A DNA stretch of 64,000 nucleotides from Albula goreensis (Eukaryota; Chordata; Actinopteri; Albuliformes; Albulidae): assembly GCA_022829145.1 (NCBI GenBank), contig CM040753.1:713501-777500 (forward strand). The letters run 5' to 3'. Made by a program: the position numbers and the translations under genes. Of the stretch, positions 1-10,284 are shown piece after piece. The notes beneath the pieces were generated by a model that saw only the letters and a program-made list of their open reading frames with translations, was not told the origin of the DNA and made no database searches. Numbering within the stretch: the stretch's first letter is position 1; every line of letters starts with the position of its first letter.

Positions 1-1506
1 CTCCCCCTGAGTCCCCCTGTCTGTGGTAACCGCTCATGAGCTGTGTTTGGTAGGGCCAGCATGAAGCCATTGACCAGCCGAATCCAAACGCAGCGTGGGG
101 GAAGGGCCGCTGCCGAGCGCTGGTCTTCAGCAGGTTAAATGCACCAGGCCCTACTAAAGGGCTTGGTTAAGATGAAAGTATCTGCCATTTGACAGTCAGT
201 GTAACTCCCGAGATTGAATTTGTGACCTGCATTTCATCTTTAAGCCTGGAAGAGAACGTAGTTGTTGCAAAGTTAAAAATATTCCAGACATTTGCAACAG
301 ACAGCAAACAGCAGGTTTTATCAGTGCATTCTCTCTGCCTGTGAGATTCAGATCAATCAATATTCTACAGTCAAACAAAAGGTCATACTTTGCATCAATT
401 CATCAATTGCTCTTCATCACAGTTTTCAGCGTGATGCCTGCTCATGAGCAGCGCTGCCTCTGGAAGAGGAGCATGCACAAGAGGAGGTAAAGAGCAGGAA
501 CTATTACAGAATGAGACAAATCAGCCAGAGCGGAAACAGTTTTTTACATGATGAGAATCGATTGGCTCGAGATAAAACCGCAGAGCCCAAATGCAGCTAT
601 TTGGATGAGAGGAATTTGGGAGGAGATTCCTGGGCTGGATCACAGGTAAGAGGTGAGGCTCTGAGTGACCACACTGAGTAACCACACTGAGTGACCACAA
701 ATAGACCGGTGTTGTAAATATCCCCATAACTCCAATACTGTGAGTTGTGAGTACAACCACTCTGCACAGGTTTCACCCTAAAATCAAACATCAGACCCAA
801 GTGAGCAGGTCAGGTGAGTTACCTCTATAATCTGCTGCTTCAGTGGATCATAGTGACCATTAGCAGTGACAACAACCAGACTTGGTGGTAAAGCTGACAG
901 CTGTAGAAAAACTCACAGTAGCCTCAGTGTGAGTGTGAGTGCGCAGGGTCGGGGTGAGGGGGAGGCCTGCGTTTGAGATTCAGCCAATACAGCCCCTGAA
1001 TGTGGGGCTCCAGACGGGCCCCCCAGGGTAAGGCTGGGAACTAAACCCTGCCCTAAACTCACGGGAACCTACCTGGAATAACTGCGCAACTCCTGAACCT
1101 GCATGAATGGCCACCAGGTGGCAGCCTTCTTATTGTGATAACTTCATGCCTGCCTTAGAGTCTTATCTTCTCACTTATTTGTCTGTGTTGTATGTGCTTA
1201 CTGACCCCTTGTAATGTACACTTAGAGAGTGACAGTGAACTCCTGAAATACCAGTAAACTTTGAAAACACAGTGCATATTGTGAGTGGAGTATTTTACTA
1301 ACAAAGCAATCTCATTCAGGATATGGTAATGATGTTTTTCATCTTAAAATGAGGCCCTCACTTATGGTATTTGGAATAGTATTAGGTTTGTATTTTTGCA
1401 TTGCACGTTTACTTTTAGGCAGTAGGCGATTTGCTAATTTATGACAGGGGGGATGGCCCAATGGGAGCACCCCCCTGCCCCCACACCACCAACCAACACA
1501 CACACT

Positions 1507-1555
<49 letters not shown>

Positions 1556-2213
1556 ACACACACACACACACACGTAAAATATCCCCCCTCAAATCGCCTA
1601 CTGCTTTTAGCTTTTATCAGCCTTTGAGTCACTTATCCACAGTGACTTGATCGATTTGTGCCACGGGATATTTCAGTAAAAGGATCAGGTGGGATGCCTT
1701 GCTCGAGGAGCCCCTGGCCTGTGACAGAGAGCCCAGCTCCCTGTCTAATGATTTTTCCACACATATGGTGGTATCATGAGAAAGAATTTAAAAGTCATAT
1801 TTTTGGTAGACTAACCCAAAGACGTGTGGGCATATAGTGCCTTCCCCATATTCAGTGTTCACACACCAGTGCAAAAATGACTTTATCCCAAAATAAAATG
1901 AATGAGTTTTGTTTCCTTGGGGGGTGCTGTCCAAACCATAACATTAGATGTATTTGACAGGAGTGTGTGTGGTGTTGAAATGTTTATTTAGAGGGCTGCA
2001 GCTCAGTTCCAGTAAAGCTCTGGGGTTAATGATACACCCAGAAGGGGGACAAGCACCCTGGTGTGGCAATGCTGTGTGTTTGCATTGCCAAACAAACTCA
2101 CACACACTTACACAACACACAACAGGCATAGAGAGTGAGAGAGAGACAAACCGACTGATTTATTAAGCGGCAGAGTCATTAAAGGAGAGGAAGAGAGAGA
2201 CGCAGACAGAGAA
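1..2213. other. Upstream region without a recognisable gene
   Basis: I see no coding exon here on either strand. The stretch holds a short direct repeat of a CACTGAGTGACCAC-type motif near 665-700 and a (CA)n tract near 1496-1573. The last 100 bases before 2214 are presumably the 5' UTR and promoter of c8g; no clear TATA box was found. Confidence 0.5.
1496..1573. repeat. (CA)n microsatellite
   Basis: Nearly pure CA dinucleotide run with two CT interruptions. It creates long spurious open frames (Thr-His on +, Cys-Val on -). Confidence 0.95.
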
Positions 2214-5137
2214 ATGGGCCGTGTGTGGCTGTGGGTTTGCGTGGTGACAGCCCTGGGACTGTGCCTCTCTGGGGTGGATGGGAGCCGAAAACGCAGACCC
2301 CCAAAGGAGAACCCCATCGATAAGATCACACCTGCAGCGAATTTCAACCTGCCCCAGGTACTGTGCACTCACAAAAATGTCACACACACTACTGTAGGAG
2401 CTCTCCACAATGTCATACACACACACACACTACTGTAGGAGCTCTCTACAATGTCATACACACACACACATACACTACTGTAGGTGCTACACACACACAC
2501 ACATATACACACTACTGTAGGTGCTACACACACACACACACATACACACTACTTTAGGTGCTACACACACACACACACACAATACTAGTGTAGGTGCTGT
2601 CCTGTATCCTGCAGAAATTTGGTTACTCTGATGTTATGAGACCTTAATAATCTGACCGTTTGATTAAAGCATGTCGCTTAGTATGACCATTAAATGTATT
2701 TTGTTCAATGGCTCACTCCTGGCCGCTCCGGTTTTCTGTCCAGATGAATGGGAAATGGTTCCTGGTGAGCGTAGCGTCTAAGTGCCCGTACCTGCTGGAG
2801 AATAACTTCCGGGTGGAGAGCACCATAGTGACCTGGACTGCCCCCCCCTCCCCCGGTGCCCCGCTGGCTGTCAGCACACTGAGGAAGCTGTGAGTGCACC
2901 AGCCTGCCACCAGGGGGAGCCCTCAGGAAACATTCACACCACAGGCAGTATCTCACAGTGCTCAGGCATAAACCCAGACCATGTGACATTCACACTCCTG
3001 CTCTGTGTACTGCATCCATGTGCTGAACACAGCGCTATTTACTGACCTTATCCAGCTACCACTCAGCAATCATCACAAAGCTAACAGCTAACCATAACAG
3101 CAAAACAACAAACCATACTAACCAACCCATGACTGGAACACTGCAATACTAACCAACCCATGACAGGATCACTGCAATACTAACCAACCCATGACAGGAT
3201 GACTGCAATACTAACCAACCCATGACTGGATGACTGCAATACTAACCAACCCATGACAGGATCACTGCAATACTAACCAACCCATGACAGGAACACAGCA
3301 ATACTAACTAACCCATGACAGGATCACTGTAATACTAACCAACCCATCACCATAGCTCTGCGATACAGTAGTTCCCCTGCACTGTCCCTGAGAGTCAGGC
3401 TGCAGAGTGACTTCCATTCAGAATGGAAGTGTTTCTCTGTGAGTAATGTCCGTCTCTCTCTCAGTAACCTGCAGTGCTGGGACATCAGACAGGAGTACCT
3501 GCCCACCAAAACCAATGGCCGCTTTCAGCTGAAAGGTGAGTGTTGCACGCTTGAGCGCCCTCTGCTGCTGGGCTTCATGGAGTTCAGCCTGTAACGATGA
3601 AACATTACAGAATATACAGTACTGCCATATTACCTGATCAACACTGTGTGTCAGTTACTCTGTTTGTGCAGAATTATCAGTCATGGTTTTCAAAGCCTGT
3701 GATTTTGCTTCTTTGTAGTGCAGTGAAGAAAGCTACATCCCCTGGCGTAGTTTCTGTGTCTTATGTTTTGTTCTCATGTTCTGTTCTGTTCTCATTGTTC
3801 TGGCCTCACAGAACACGCTGGACACACTTTTCCCTGTCTCTAAAACAGACAATATAAACTTTTATCATATATTAATTGTATGTATTTATGTCCTGTGATA
3901 TACTTTCTTTTTTGTCACCAAGGTAACAGACCAACTAATGACATCGATATCATTGTTAGCGAGACTGACTACAACTCTTACGCCATCTTGTACCTCCATA
4001 AGCGTGGGAAAATGACCATGAAACTCTACGGTATGTTGTGTGTCCAGCCCTCTGTGCTGCTGGGAGGGGGGGACATGGTGTGACACTCTGGCTGCCGCCC
4101 ACTTCCGCTCCCCCAGTCTGAGTTCTGTTTGTTTATGTGTATCTCCCATCATAATGTGTCCCTCTTAGACAGGTTTAGTCTGTTTGTGTCCTGCTCTGTC
4201 TTGTTCAGTCTTATTTTTCTCAGTCTGGTTATGTCCTGCTTTTGTTTGCTCAGTCTTTTCGTGTCCCAGGCTGTCTTTCTCAGTCTCAGGTCTGCTTCTG
4301 TGTTTCACAGGGCGAACTGAACGTCTCCCAGACGACATTCTTGACAAGTTTGAGCTGCTTGCTGAAAAGCAGAATTTTGGAATTGACTTTGTGTTCCCCT
4401 TCCCCAAATACGGTGGGTTACCCCTCTGCCATAGAGAGAGCTCCTCTGGGCCTGTTAAACGGGATACTTCTGTGTTTTCATTATTAAATGTAATTTTCAG
4501 CAGTAATCCTCCATACTATCCTTCATGTGGTTTGAAGTCTAAACTTGCCTTACCTCTCAAAGGCTGTCTGTAACTGTGAAGTTTGTATTGTTTTGTTATT
4601 GTTCAATTAAATTTTAAAAATATCAAATTTCTTAAATATATAAAAACAAACAAAACATTCAGGTGAATGCATTTTATCCAGTTTCCATGGTGAAGGTCAG
4701 AATGTGTGAAAGCTCTGTTTCTATGCGGGTCAGAATGTGTGAAAGCTCTGTTTCTATGCAGGTCAGAATGTGTGAAAGCACTGTTTCTATGCAGGTTAGA
4801 ATGTGTGAAAGCTCTGTTTCTATGCAGGTTAGAATGTGTGAAAGCTCTGTTTCTATGCAGGTTCGAATGTGTGAAAGCTCTGTTTCTATGCAGGTTAGAA
4901 TGTGTGAAAGCTCTGTTTCTATGCTCAGATTTCTGACTCACACAGATCTTTTCATTGCAGGTTTCTGCCAGTCTGCAGATGAAACGCACACTCTCTGTGA
5001 GTCTTGTGTCTAAACACTCCACAAACGTGCATTTGGTCTTCACTTTCTTTTTCTGTTTATGTAAAGTTAAATCTCCACCTGTACCTGCACCAGTTTTACC
5101 CGGACCTTTCTCCCCCTTCCTCTTTTCAGACCTGTGA
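2214..5137 (+). CDS. c8g: Complement component C8 gamma chain (lipocalin)
   Basis: Seven coding exons: 2214-2357, 2744-2889, 3465-3535, 3923-4030, 4311-4412, 4961-4996, 5130-5137. All junctions are GT-AG and the phases agree; they give a 204-aa protein, against 202 in human. Residues 1-23 are a signal peptide. The lipocalin G-x-W motif (MNGKWFLVSVASKC) follows; its Cys62 matches the cysteine that in mammals is disulphide-bonded to C8 alpha. The ETDYNSYAILYL segment is the second conserved lipocalin motif. QCW in exon 3 and GFCQ in exon 6 should form the internal disulphide. The C-terminus (after GFCQSADETHTL only Tyr-Leu) is a few residues shorter than mammalian C8G. The secreted protein is part of the C8 alpha-beta-gamma trimer of the membrane attack complex. 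Family and exon structure are clear from sequence; the role is inferred from orthology. Confidence 0.93.
2378..2582. repeat. CA-rich minisatellite in c8g intron 1
   Basis: Units of about 40 bp combine a CTACTGTAGGTGCT-type core with a (CA)n stretch. The array starts about 20 bp after the exon 1 donor. Each core also reads as a weak acceptor (ACTGTAG/GTGC). Confidence 0.85.
3110..3345. repeat. 31-bp minisatellite in c8g intron 2
   Basis: About seven to eight copies of a unit starting ACTAACCAACCCATGACAGG and ending near CACTGCAAT, with point variants (GATCACT, GATGACT, GAACACT). Confidence 0.9.
4687..4925. repeat. 33-bp minisatellite in c8g intron 5 with acceptor-like sites
   Basis: About seven copies of a 33-bp unit containing GAATGTGTGAAAGCTC and TGTTTCTATGCAGGT. 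The period is a multiple of three, so spurious frames stay open on both strands. At least five copies carry TTTCTATGCAG/GT, a plausible 3' splice site, only 35-200 bp before the real exon 6 acceptor (TTTTCATTGCAG at 4949-4960). Confidence 0.9.
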
Positions 5138-5292
5138 GCAGCGTGCATTCTGGGATACCTGGCGGTCAGGTGAAACAGGGCTCTGGCCATCCCTGGCTTG
5201 TGTGTGGACACCTGGACACCTGTGCAGTTTGTAATCTCTGTGCTCACACAGTCAGGAGCTGTGCTACCTTCAGACTGTAACCTGTGTTTTTA

Positions 5293-5298
5293 AATAAA
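5293..5298 (+). terminator. c8g polyadenylation signal
   Basis: AATAAA 156 bp after the stop codon of c8g, followed by a GT-rich segment (CATCTGTGTATTTGG). It implies a short 3' UTR. Confidence 0.7.
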
Positions 5299-5344
5299 CA
5301 GCCCTGCTGACCTTCATCTGTGTATTTGGCCTTTCAAAGGGATG

Positions 5345-5777
5345 ATAGCATATGGCTACATACACTTTCTCTCACACACTGTTGCGGTCACGTTTGTCTA
5401 GGGGTACAATGTCTCTTACAAAAGAAGGCAGCTGGCTGGGAATGGTGAAAACTGGGACTTACCTCCGCCGGGTCGCTTCAGCGGTTCCTCGGGCTAGCCA
5501 AAGCCGCCGTTCCGCGACGAAGAGCTCCTTACCGATTGGTACATCCCTCCCTCATGTCTGACTGGCACCCAATCAGGAAATATCATCCCAATTTCCTAAA
5601 CCTGCCACCCGTACCAGTGCGCAGCCGCCATGCCACTAAAGGAGTGTTGTCAATATATATTTTACCCACAAGACTAGGAGGCAGTAGTATCTCTTACTAT
5701 TATGCCCTACTAACTAACATGTGGCCATAACACACACACACACACACACTGGGGCAGCTGCTTCAGTGTAAAACCTT
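5345..5777. other. Spacer after c8g, nothing recognised
   Basis: Unique-looking sequence with a short (CA)n run at about 5731-5750. I see no exon, tRNA or element with terminal repeats. Confidence 0.4.
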
Positions 5778-6801
5778 ATGTTCTAAGGGTGTTGGTTTGG
5801 TTCTAAGGCTGTGGGTTTGGTTGTGGGGCTGTTGGTTTGGTTCTAAGGCTGTTGGTTTGGTTGTGGGGCTGTGGATTTGGTTCTAAGGCTGTGGGTTTGG
5901 TTGTGGGGCTGTGGGTTTGGTTCTAAGGCTGTGGGTTTGGTTGTGGGGCTGTGGGTTTGGTTCTAAGGCTGTTTGTTTGGTTCTAAGGCGGTGGGTTTGG
6001 TTGTGGGGCTGTGGGTTTGGTTCTAAGGCTGTTTGTTTGGTTCTAAGGCAGTGGGTTTGGTTGTGGGGCTGTGGGTTTGGTTCTAAGGCTGTTTGTTTGG
6101 CTCTAAGGCGGTGGGTTTGGTTGTGGGGCTGTGGGTTTGGTTCTAAGGCTGTTTGTTTGGTTCTAAGGCTGTTTGTTTGGTTCTAAGGCAGTGGGTTTGG
6201 TTGTGGGGCTGTGGGTTTGGTTCTAAGGCTGTTTGTTTGGTTCTAAGGCTGTGGGTTTGGTTGTGGGGCTGTGGGTTTGGTTCTAAGGCTGTTTGTTTGG
6301 TTCTAAGGCTGTGGGTTTGGTTGTGGGGCTGTGGGTTTGGTTCTAAGGCTGTTTGTTTGGTTCTAAGGCTGTGGGTTTGGTTGTGGGGCTGTGGGTTTGG
6401 TTCTAAGGCTGTTTGTTTGGTTCTAAGGCTGTGGGTTTGGTTGTGGGGCTGTGGGTTTGGTTCTAAGGCTGTTTATTTGGTTCTAAGGCTGTGGGTTTGG
6501 TTGTGGGGCTGTGGGTTTGGTTCTAAGGCTGTTTGTTTGGTTCTAAGGCTGTGGGTTTGGTTGTGGGGCTGTGGGTTTGGTTCTAAGGCTGTTTGTTTGG
6601 TTCTAAGGCTGTGGGTTTGGTTGTGGGGCTGTGGGTTTGGTTCTAAGGCTGTTTGTTTGGTTCTAAGGCGGTGGGTTTGGTTGTGGGGCTGTGGGTTTGG
6701 TTCTAAGGCTGTTTGTTTGGTTCTAAGGCTGTGGGTTTGGTTGTGGGGCTGTGGGTTTGGTTCTAAGGCTGTTTGTTTGGTTCTAAGGCTGTGGGTTTGG
6801 T
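5778..6801. repeat. 20-bp minisatellite with 60-bp higher-order repeat
   Basis: About 51 monomers of 20 bp in three versions: A = GGTTCTAAGGCTGTGGGTTT, B = GGTTGTGGGGCTGTGGGTTT, C = GGTTCTAAGGCTGTTTGTTT. From about 5970 onward they are ordered as a 60-bp A-B-C trimer, almost invariant across 12 or so copies. The + strand is G/T rich with very little C. The open frames across it (up to 248 aa) come only from the repeat. Confidence 0.95.
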
Positions 6802-7117
6802 CCTGTTTCTTCTTTGGCACAAACAGAGGTGAGCTATTTTTCCAGTTCAACCCTGAATCCTTCATAAACTCAACAGCCATCATGTTGAGTCATGCCTGAT
6901 ACTGAGGCGTGGAATTTCTCTGCTGATATTTTTGTTGGCCAGTGTTTTCTAATCTCTCCATTCCTGGATGCAGCTAAGAGACTGATCTGTGTGGTTGTAC
7001 AGAAGATGAAGCTGCTGCCTGAAGGCCAAAGCACCGTGTGTGAGGTGTGGATACTCCCCCAGTGACTTACTGCTCACAGAAACACACAACGAAAGGCACT
7101 TAGACTTTTAACACAAT

Positions 7118-7123
7118 TTTATT
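7118..7123 (-). terminator. Polyadenylation signal of lipocalin copy 1
   Basis: AATAAA on the - strand, about 230 bp after the stop codon and beyond the (CA)n tract in the 3' UTR. The same site exists in copy 2. Confidence 0.7.
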
Positions 7124-7220
7124 TCATTATTGACAGACACAAAAAATCAGTACCAGTGACACAATGAAAAAACAAAAAATAGATTTTTAAGGCAACATGA
7201 GAAGTGGGAGTAGGGCGGAC

Positions 7221-7223
7221 TGG

Positions 7224-7315
<92 letters not shown>
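7221..7315. repeat. (TG)n microsatellite in the 3' UTR of lipocalin copy 1
   Basis: Pure TG dinucleotide run of about 95 bp. The homologous run in copy 2 is at about 12984-13081. Confidence 0.97.
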
Positions 7316-7316
<1 letters not shown>

Positions 7317-7354
7317 TGGGGTCTGGATCAGCACATCTGCTTCCATGAGGTTTT

Positions 7355-9082
7355 TTACTCTGAGGGACATTCACCTGCAAAAGAAGGAAACGCATTCAGG
7401 AAATGAAGCTCAAACAAATTCTTCCCTGCTCTGCATTTCAGCCAATGAGAGCTAATCCCATCAGCGCAGCCACCTCATTGGCTGAGAGGGGCTGACATGA
7501 AAGATCTGAGGTGACTTCATGTAATATGGGGGAGGGGAGTGGGGGCATGTTGGGGCGGAGCAGTAGGGGGGCAGACGTACCGTTATTGGGCAGGATGGCG
7601 ATGTTCTTTGGCAGGATCCCTGTGTCCATGGAGAACTGCTCAAACATCTTCACCAGCTCTGGGCTCAGCTCTGTGCTGCGACCTGCAACAGCAACAACAG
7701 CAGCTCAGGCCAGAACCGCAACGGACCAGAACCACATCAGACCAAAGCTGCAATGGACCAGGACCACATCAGCCCAGAACCACATATGAGCGGAAACTGG
7801 GTTTGAGAGACACTCACTGTAAATGTTGTTGAGGACCTCAGATACTCCAGCCTTGGTCTTAATGGTGTGGACCAGCGCATACTGATCATACTTCACATCA
7901 ACCACACGCATATCGTTTTCATATCCCCAGCCTGAGGGAGACAGAGGGAGGGACAGAGAAAGAAAGGATATCAGTATTTCATTTGTGCAGAGGATGGAGT
8001 GTAATCTTGTTGAGAACAGCAGAGTGCTGGGTGGGGGTGGGGGGAGGGGAGAGGGTGCTGGGACTCACGCTCGTTGCTAAATGTGAATCTCCCGGGGGTG
8101 TCTGTCTTCTTAGCCAGGTGGGTCATTCTCCAGCAGGACCCATCAGGTCTGGGGGGGGAATAATGCTTAACATTACCCTCATTTACACACTGTGATCGTC
8201 CCTCTGGAGTAAACACTTACTAACTATTAACCCAACACAGAAATGTGTGATTTAAATGAAAAATACACCTTAAATTATGACATGACATTGAATGGAAGGC
8301 AGAGAGACAGAGAGGGGGATCACACATGCTCAGAACCCCGACAAAGTTTCACTTTACACAATAAATGTGTTGCACATACACAAGCACACGTTCACAAACA
8401 CACACTCATATGCATATACACACACACTCACACACACACATACACACACACTCATATGCACATATTCACAAACACACACTCATATGCACATATTCACAAA
8501 CACACACTCATATGCATATACACACACACTCACACACACACACACACATACACACTCATATGCACATATTCACAAACACACACTCATATGCACATATTCA
8601 CAAACACACACTCATATGCACATATTCACAAACACACACTCACTTGCGGTTGGCATAGGACAGTTCCAGGTCTCCCCCTGCAGTGGGCACCATGTTGGCC
8701 ATGCCCATGTTCATCTCATAATACCTGCTGGTGTACCAGTCAGAGTTGGTGGCAAAGCCAATCCGGTACCATTTTCCTGCCATCTGCAACAGACAGGACA
8801 TGAGACTTATACAAAGCAAACACACAGTCTCTCTTTCTCACATGCAAACGCAAGCACACAAACACACACACACAGTCATACACATACTAATTTAAATTCG
8901 ATATGCTATGCAGGACAGGTTAGCATCTCTTTAATACTCAGTGCACATGCAAACTGCATTTTTCTCACAATAAAGGTAAACCCTCCTCTTACCCCCTGCA
9001 GGTTGAAGTCTTTCTGGGGCAGAACCTCAGCGCTGTTGCAGACGGCGCAGAGCAGAGCTCCCAGCAGCAGTAAAGGGTTCAT
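7355..9082 (-). CDS. Prostaglandin D2 synthase-like lipocalin, copy 1
   Basis: Six coding exons on the - strand: 9082-8993, 8783-8644, 8148-8069, 7931-7818, 7682-7581, 7374-7355, giving 181 aa. Residues 1-17 (MNPLLLLGALLCAVCNS) form a signal peptide. MAGKWYRIGF carries the lipocalin G-x-W motif, DVKYDQYALVHT the TDY-type motif, and Cys in GSCWRM and GECPSE should form the conserved disulphide. DVKYDQYALVHT closely resembles the matching segment of lipocalin-type PGD synthase, and the c8g neighbourhood fits ptgds. However, the region aligned to the mammalian catalytic cysteine (MNMGMANMVPTAGG) has no Cys, so I infer a binding and transport lipocalin rather than an active synthase. It resembles fish ptgdsb-type genes; the exact symbol is uncertain. 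Confidence 0.9.
8360..8642. repeat. CA-rich array in lipocalin copy 1 intron 2
   Basis: (CA)n alternates with CTCATATGCACATATTCACA-type units and ends directly at the exon 2 donor at 8643. Copy 2 has a related, differently arranged array. Confidence 0.9.
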
Positions 9083-9196
9083 GGTGGCAGAGCGGCCGCA
9101 GTCAGTCCCAGGACCAGAACAGGAGGCGAGTTTAGGAGCAGAGCAGTGTGCAGGGTTATTCAGGGTTTCTGCAGTCTGGGAGCTGAACCCAGCTCC

Positions 9197-9203
9197 TTAA
9201 ATA
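9197..9203 (-). promoter_or_regulatory. TATA-like element of lipocalin copy 1
   Basis: TATTTAA on the - strand, about 115 bp upstream of the start codon. It is conserved in copy 2 at 15076-15082, which suggests both copies kept a working core promoter. Confidence 0.5.
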
Positions 9204-9859
9204 CAGTGGAGCCTGTCCTTACACAACCCTGACCCCTCCCCCTGCCAAAGGTTACAGGTCCAACTCAGAGCCCTTTGTCCTTTATTTAATGGGATTTTGG
9301 TGGATTTTGGTGGAAGTGGCAACCCTGGTTATCACATAGATTGCAGTCATGGCAGATAAAAATCACCAGGTAAAAAACAGATTTCAGCAGCTGTCCTGTC
9401 TAAGAATCCACAGCAGCGTCCAGCACTCACATGCGACATAAGCGGCATGACCCTAATGTCATACAGGTGGTCAAGATGGATAAGGCTCGGCCACAGGTAC
9501 AGGTGGACAGAGAGACCAAAGAGGCAGACACACAGGGATGTGGCATACTGAGAGACAATGTGTCTCACATAACGTTTACGTTGGTTCAGATACCTCATTC
9601 CAGACTTAAAGAAACTTAATCAGAGTTACTTCTGAGAGAGAGGGCGAGACAATGTTCATTGTTTGATTGATCAGGAATCAATCTTGTATCTGTTATGAGA
9701 TTAGATCACACGTGACTGTCTCTTCTTAGTTAATATATGATGTTTACACAATAAACCCAATGGAATGTTTCACAATTTCTATACCAGGACCAGTTCTATA
9801 CACAAAGGTCTATATTTTCTTTGGGAACCTCTAAGACAAGGCAGTATTGAGAGTGAGTA

Positions 9860-10275
9860 TGGTAAGTTCCAGCTTGTATTGTAAGAAATGATGTAAAACA
9901 AGGTGGTAATCTATGGAGAAGAGCTCTGTAAATAAACAGGAACCAATGCTGCTCTCTTCTTGCATGAGGAGAAAGCCAGGCCGCATTTTAGTACAGAGCA
10001 CAATGATGTGTAGGGCTCATTGGTTATGAACCTTAAAGCTGAGCGGTAAGTAACATCACGGGGTTTTTAAGTGGAAGATGGGGCATGCCTATAGATGATA
10101 TCACCATAATCAAACACAGAGGGAAAAAATGCCTCAACAAGCCTACGTCTGCAGGATCTGGGGAAACAGGCCTTACTTCTATACAGGAAGTTAAGCTTCA
10201 CTCTTAATTTATCAGTCAGCGTTTTAACATAAGTTTTATAAGTAAGTTTGTCCTCAAGCTAGATGGCAAGATAAC
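9860..10275 (-). mobile_element. 3' part of a non-LTR retrotransposon reverse transcriptase
   Basis: The - strand of 10250-10065 translates without a stop into a peptide with LNFLYRSKACFPRSCRRR and VFDYGDIIYRHA, typical of the C-terminal reverse-transcriptase region of teleost LINEs. The next part carries RREQHWFLFIYRALLHRLPP after frame breaks. It is a dead fragment; the family (L2/CR1-like or other) cannot be fixed by eye. Diverged pieces of the same sequence recur at 11680-12110. Confidence 0.7.
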
Positions 10276-10284
10276 ATATCTGTC

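Larger units (their letters stand above)
6880..9780. repeat. Tandem segmental duplication, copy 1
   Basis: This block is nearly identical to 12625-15120 plus 16115-16660. Homology starts near the shared CATCATGTTGAGTCATGC and runs through the whole lipocalin gene, its promoter and about 500 bp of upstream sequence. Copy 2 has about 1 kb of extra sequence (about 15126-16110) between promoter and upstream flank. Confidence 0.9.

Noticed and set aside
4603..5247. 214-codon - strand frame with a HRNRAFTHSNL-like repeat
   Set aside because: The 33-bp repeat of c8g intron 5 is a multiple of three, so the frame stays open; no independent coding evidence.
6153..6899. 248-codon frame on the + strand
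   Set aside because: It is the translation of the 20/60-bp minisatellite; no signal, start context or family.
8292..9200. 302-codon frame on the + strand
   Set aside because: It is (CA)n Thr-His coding joined to the antisense of lipocalin exons 1 and 2.
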